Positions 39,769-42,337 of a DNA stretch of 42,337 nt are shown here, in pieces. The DNA is from Muribaculaceae bacterium Isolate-104 (HZI). Its GTDB lineage: Bacteria; Bacteroidota; Bacteroidia; Bacteroidales; Muribaculaceae. The stretch is taken from assembly GCA_003762715.1 (NCBI GenBank), contig RIBJ01000065.1:1-42337 (forward strand), in the 5' to 3' direction. Made by a program: the position numbers and the translations under genes. The first letter of the stretch is position 1. Each line of letters starts with the position of its first letter. The notes beneath the pieces are model-generated. The model was not told where the DNA came from, did no database searches, and saw nothing but the letters and a program-made list of their open reading frames with translations.

Positions 39769-41886
39769 CTATTTCTTTTTTGAAGCCGTTTTTGCGGTTT
39801 TCGATGCCGTTTTTTTTGCCGGGGCTTTCGCGGTTGCGGTCTTTCGGGCAGTCTTAGGCTTCTGGGGTCTCAGTTTCAGCACCATAGCCGAGCGTGCGGG
39901 TAGATACAGTCTCAGCCATTCCACTCCATGGGGAGAGTATAGCGGGTCGTTCTGGGTGAAGTGTTTTACACTTTCGTCGATGTTGCCGTAGCCTCCGAAC
40001 GCAGGGTTGTCTGTCGACAGCACTACATCGTACTCGCCGGGAGGTGTCAGTATGCCATATCCGTCAAATGATTTGAACGGGTTGAAGTTGAACACGAAAA
40101 CAAGGTTTCCGCGCTTGTATGCGAGCACCTGGTCGTCGTCTTTTTCCCATAGTTTTTCAACCGGCATGGACTGGAAGTTGTACACCCCGCTGATGAGGTG
40201 TATCATGGCGTTGTCAAAATCGTTGAGGTAGCAGTACTTCAGCTCCTGACGGTCGACAAGGTCCCACTGGCGGCGTGCGTATTTGTAAGACCAGCCGTTG
40301 CCTTCGCGTGGAAAATCAATCCATTCGGGATGCCCGAACTCGTTGCCCATGAAGTTCAGATAGCCGCCGTTGATTGTAGATGCGGTGACAAGGCGTATCA
40401 TTTTGTGCAGCGCAATGCCGCGGGCAACAGTCATGTTGTCGTCATCTTTCATCATGTGCCAGTACATCTGGTCGTCTATTAGTCTGAAAATGATGGTTTT
40501 GTCTCCGACAAGAGCCTGGTCGTGGCTCTCGACATAAGATATTGTCTTTTCGTCGGCACGCCGGTTGGTGAGCTCCCAGAAAATTGAAGTGGGGTGCCAG
40601 TCTTCGTCCTTTTTCTCTTTCAGGGTCTTGATCCAGTAGTCAGGTATGCCCATTGCCATACGGTAGTCAAACCCTATGCCGCCGTCCTTTACCGGAATGG
40701 CGAGTCCCGGCATGCCGCTCATCTCTTCGGCAATGGTTATTGCCGACGGGTTTATTTCGTGTATCAGCTTGTTGGCTATTGTCAGGTAAGTTATGGCGTT
40801 GGTGTCCTGATGTCCGTTGTAATAGTCGTCATAGCATCCGAATGATTCGCCAAGCCCGTGGCTGTAGTAAAGCATTGATGTGACGCCGTCAAAACGAAAT
40901 CCGTCAAACCTGAACTCTTCGAGCCAGTACTTGCAGTTTGACAGCAGAAAATGCAATACTTCGTTTTTGCCATAGTCGAAGCACAGCGAATCCCATGCGG
41001 GATGTTCGCGCCGCCCGTCTCCATAAAAATACTGGTTGTGGCTGCCGTCAAGACACCCGAGCCCTTCTGCCTCGTTTTTTACCGCGTGGCTGTGTACAAT
41101 GTCCATAATCACGGCAATGCCAAGCTCGTGGGCTTTGTCTATGAGCGACTTAAGCTCTTCAGGAGTGCCGAAACGGCTTGACGGGGCAAAGAAACTCGAC
41201 ACATGGTAGCCGAACGACCCGTAATAGGGGTGTTCCTGGATTGCCATAATCTGGATGGCGTTGTAGCCGTCGGCATGGATTCTGGGCAATATCAGGTCGC
41301 GAAATTCGGTGTATGTGCCTACCCCTTCGCGCTCCTGCGCCATGCCTATATGGCACTCATATATTAATAAGGGCTTTGTCTCTGGCTTGAACCGGCTTAC
41401 TTTCCACTCATAAGGCTGTTCGGGAGCCCACACCTGGGCAGAAAACAGATGTGTGTTTTCGTCCTGTACCACTCTTGTGGCATAAGCCGGGATTCTCTCT
41501 CCTTCTCCGCCGTTCCATCTCACAAGCATTTTGTAAAACTGTCCGTGCTTCAAAGCGCCTGCGGGGAGTCTCAGCTCCCAGACTCCACCTTCGGGCAGCC
41601 GTGTCAGGGTGTAGCGAGCCTGCTCTTTCCAGTCGTTGAAATCGCCGATTAAGGTTACCGAAGTGGCGTTGGGCGCCCATTCGCGAAACACCCAGCTGCC
41701 GTCGTCGCAGCGGTGCAAGCCGAAATAGTTGTGGGCGTTGGCAAAGCTGTCAAGTGAGCCGGTGGCTGCGGTCAGCTCCTTTTCTTTCTTTAAGGCATCT
41801 TCGTGCCTTCCCGTTATAGCCGGCGCGAAAGGTTCGAGCCAAGGGTCGTTTTTGATTAGGTTTAGAGTCTTTTTAGTTTTTGGCAT
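39769..41886 (-). CDS. glgB: 1,4-alpha-glucan branching enzyme, eukaryote-like GH13, with basic tail
   Basis: Makes the alpha-1,6 branches of glycogen. The 705-residue product has an N-terminal CBM48 domain (about 50-150; VFREWAPNATSVTLIGDFNDW) and then the GH13 barrel. Regions seen are MDIVHSHAVKNEAEG, GFRFDGVTSMLYYSHG (nucleophile Asp), TIAEEMSGMPGL (acid/base Glu) and YVESHDQALVGDK. These resemble the eukaryotic branch (GH13_8) rather than the E. coli type. The last about 30 residues are a Lys/Ala/Thr tail (KTARKTATAKAPAKK and similar), histone-H1-like, not part of the enzyme. A TACCTTTG box on the minus strand at 41969-41962 may belong to its promoter. Confidence 0.93.
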   Translation of the reverse strand: MPKTKKTLNLIKNDPWLEPFAPAITGRHEDALKKEKELTAATGSLDSFANAHNYFGLHRCDDGSWVFREWAPNATSVTLIGDFNDWKEQARYTLTRLPEGGVWELRLPAGALKHGQFYKMLVRWNGGEGERIPAYATRVVQDENTHLFSAQVWAPEQPYEWKVSRFKPETKPLLIYECHIGMAQEREGVGTYTEFRDLILPRIHADGYNAIQIMAIQEHPYYGSFGYHVSSFFAPSSRFGTPEELKSLIDKAHELGIAVIMDIVHSHAVKNEAEGLGCLDGSHNQYFYGDGRREHPAWDSLCFDYGKNEVLHFLLSNCKYWLEEFRFDGFRFDGVTSMLYYSHGLGESFGCYDDYYNGHQDTNAITYLTIANKLIHEINPSAITIAEEMSGMPGLAIPVKDGGIGFDYRMAMGIPDYWIKTLKEKKDEDWHPTSIFWELTNRRADEKTISYVESHDQALVGDKTIIFRLIDDQMYWHMMKDDDNMTVARGIALHKMIRLVTASTINGGYLNFMGNEFGHPEWIDFPREGNGWSYKYARRQWDLVDRQELKYCYLNDFDNAMIHLISGVYNFQSMPVEKLWEKDDDQVLAYKRGNLVFVFNFNPFKSFDGYGILTPPGEYDVVLSTDNPAFGGYGNIDESVKHFTQNDPLYSPHGVEWLRLYLPARSAMVLKLRPQKPKTARKTATAKAPAKKTASKTAKTASKKK

Positions 41887-41961
41887 GGTGTGAGATGAGG
41901 GGTTATGGTTTTGTTGTATGAGCTTTTGCGGCTAACTCATCCAAGAGCCGGACACGCAACG

Positions 41962-41969
41962 CAAAGGTA
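41962..41969 (-). promoter_or_regulatory. Candidate -7 box of the branching enzyme gene
   Basis: TACCTTTG on the minus strand fits TAnnTTTG, 76 bases before the start codon. A TTTG at the right distance is not found. Confidence 0.4.
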
Positions 41970-42132
41970 CACAAAAAAACGAGGGGTGGCGCAGAGTACA
42001 AGCAAAATTTGATATTTTAGTAGATGACAAAAATTAAATTTATGCTGTTAAACACTTAATTTTCAGTCGATTAAATTTGCAAAAGTCCCTGAAAATTAGT
42101 AATTTAAAGGAAAAGTTTGGACGCTTTTTCTC
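41970..42132. other. AT-rich right-edge region, possible end of an insertion sequence
   Basis: No gene up to the transposase-like start at 42133. TAATTTTCAG (42057-42066) and CTGAAAATTA (42089-42098) form a 10-base-pair inverted repeat, which could shield an insertion-sequence gene from outside transcription. Composition is clearly AT-richer than the branching enzyme gene. Confidence 0.4.
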
Positions 42133-42273
42133 ATGAAAACTACTAATTTCAAGGACTCGGTCAAAGTTAACCAAATCCTCCCGATTATGCAAGAGCACTT
42201 TGGTCAAAGTCAGGGCTGGCGCATGAGATTTAACTCAAATTCAGTCAAAAATTCACCTGATTATGTGAAATAA
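42133..42273 (+). pseudogene. N-terminal fragment of an IS transposase (IS4-like)
   Basis: A 46-codon frame whose first 26 residues (MKTTNFKDSVKVNQILPIMQ then EHFGQS) look like the start of a Bacteroidales DDE transposase of the IS4 type. After that the sequence diverges (QGWRMRFNSNSVKNSPDYVK) and stops, where a full transposase would run for several hundred residues. So this is a broken or recombined copy. The family name is from memory of similar N-termini. What follows to the window end (42274-42337) could not be identified. Confidence 0.5.
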
Positions 42274-42337
42274 ACTTTCAGATATTGCATATATTGCTGA
42301 AGATGGATATATTAGAGGTATGCAAATAGAAATTTTC

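Overview
The window looks like a chromosomal segment of a gut Bacteroidales bacterium, most likely of the Muribaculaceae (S24-7) group. This placement is inferred from several things. Candidate promoters match the Bacteroidetes pattern TTTG-N19/20-TAnnTTTG, for example upstream of the Lrp regulator, pyrH and tRNA-Asp. There are lipoproteins and a BspA-like leucine-rich-repeat surface protein with a secretion-type C-terminal domain. KorA is a gamma-alpha fusion, and the glycogen branching enzyme is of the eukaryote-like GH13 type. Most genes are moderately GC-rich housekeeping genes; one block (about 5.0-9.85 kb) is visibly AT-richer.

Layout. (1) 1-170: a 5S rRNA with its terminator, the tail of an rRNA operon. 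(2) 471-5023: a recA-led run of tightly packed genes (recA, an NAD-dependent epimerase, a small membrane protein, aroQ, a short pyruvate kinase and an O-methyltransferase) with 1- to 16-base overlaps. (3) 5024-9840: an accessory island. A 624-base non-coding stretch with hairpins and repeats precedes four co-directional genes: a three-repeat zinc-finger-like protein, a KAP-family P-loop NTPase, a uracil-DNA-glycosylase-superfamily-like protein and a WYL-domain regulator. This is the best candidate for an undescribed (probably defence) system. (4) 9.9-18.5 kb: envelope genes, namely a large LRR/Ig-like surface protein with an internal duplication, a TPR protein and a beta-barrel protein. (5) 18.5-28.5 kb: polyprenol-phosphate mannosyltransferase, dihydroorotase, KorAB, an OmpA lipoprotein, a YqeY-like protein, SerS, a SpoU methyltransferase, and RibF with a HAD phosphatase on the other strand. 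(6) 28.5-34.5 kb: an Lrp/AsnC regulator, GDP-mannose pyrophosphorylase, tRNA-Asp, three tandem FKBP peptidyl-prolyl isomerases, then pyrH-frr. (7) 34.5-39.6 kb: a PfkB sugar kinase facing a complete-looking oxalate operon (frc, oxc, AEC transporter). (8) 39.8-41.9 kb: a branching enzyme with a lysine/alanine-rich tail. (9) The right edge carries a broken transposase start.

How the genes fit together. GDP-mannose pyrophosphorylase and polyprenol-phosphate mannose synthase supply mannose for envelope glycosylation, next to envelope proteins. KorAB, pyruvate kinase and the branching enzyme belong to anaerobic central carbon metabolism. frc, oxc and the carrier would allow uptake and decarboxylation of oxalate. 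The island genes lack any recognisable metabolic partner and resemble a transferred defence cassette. All functional calls are by motif recognition; no database search was possible.
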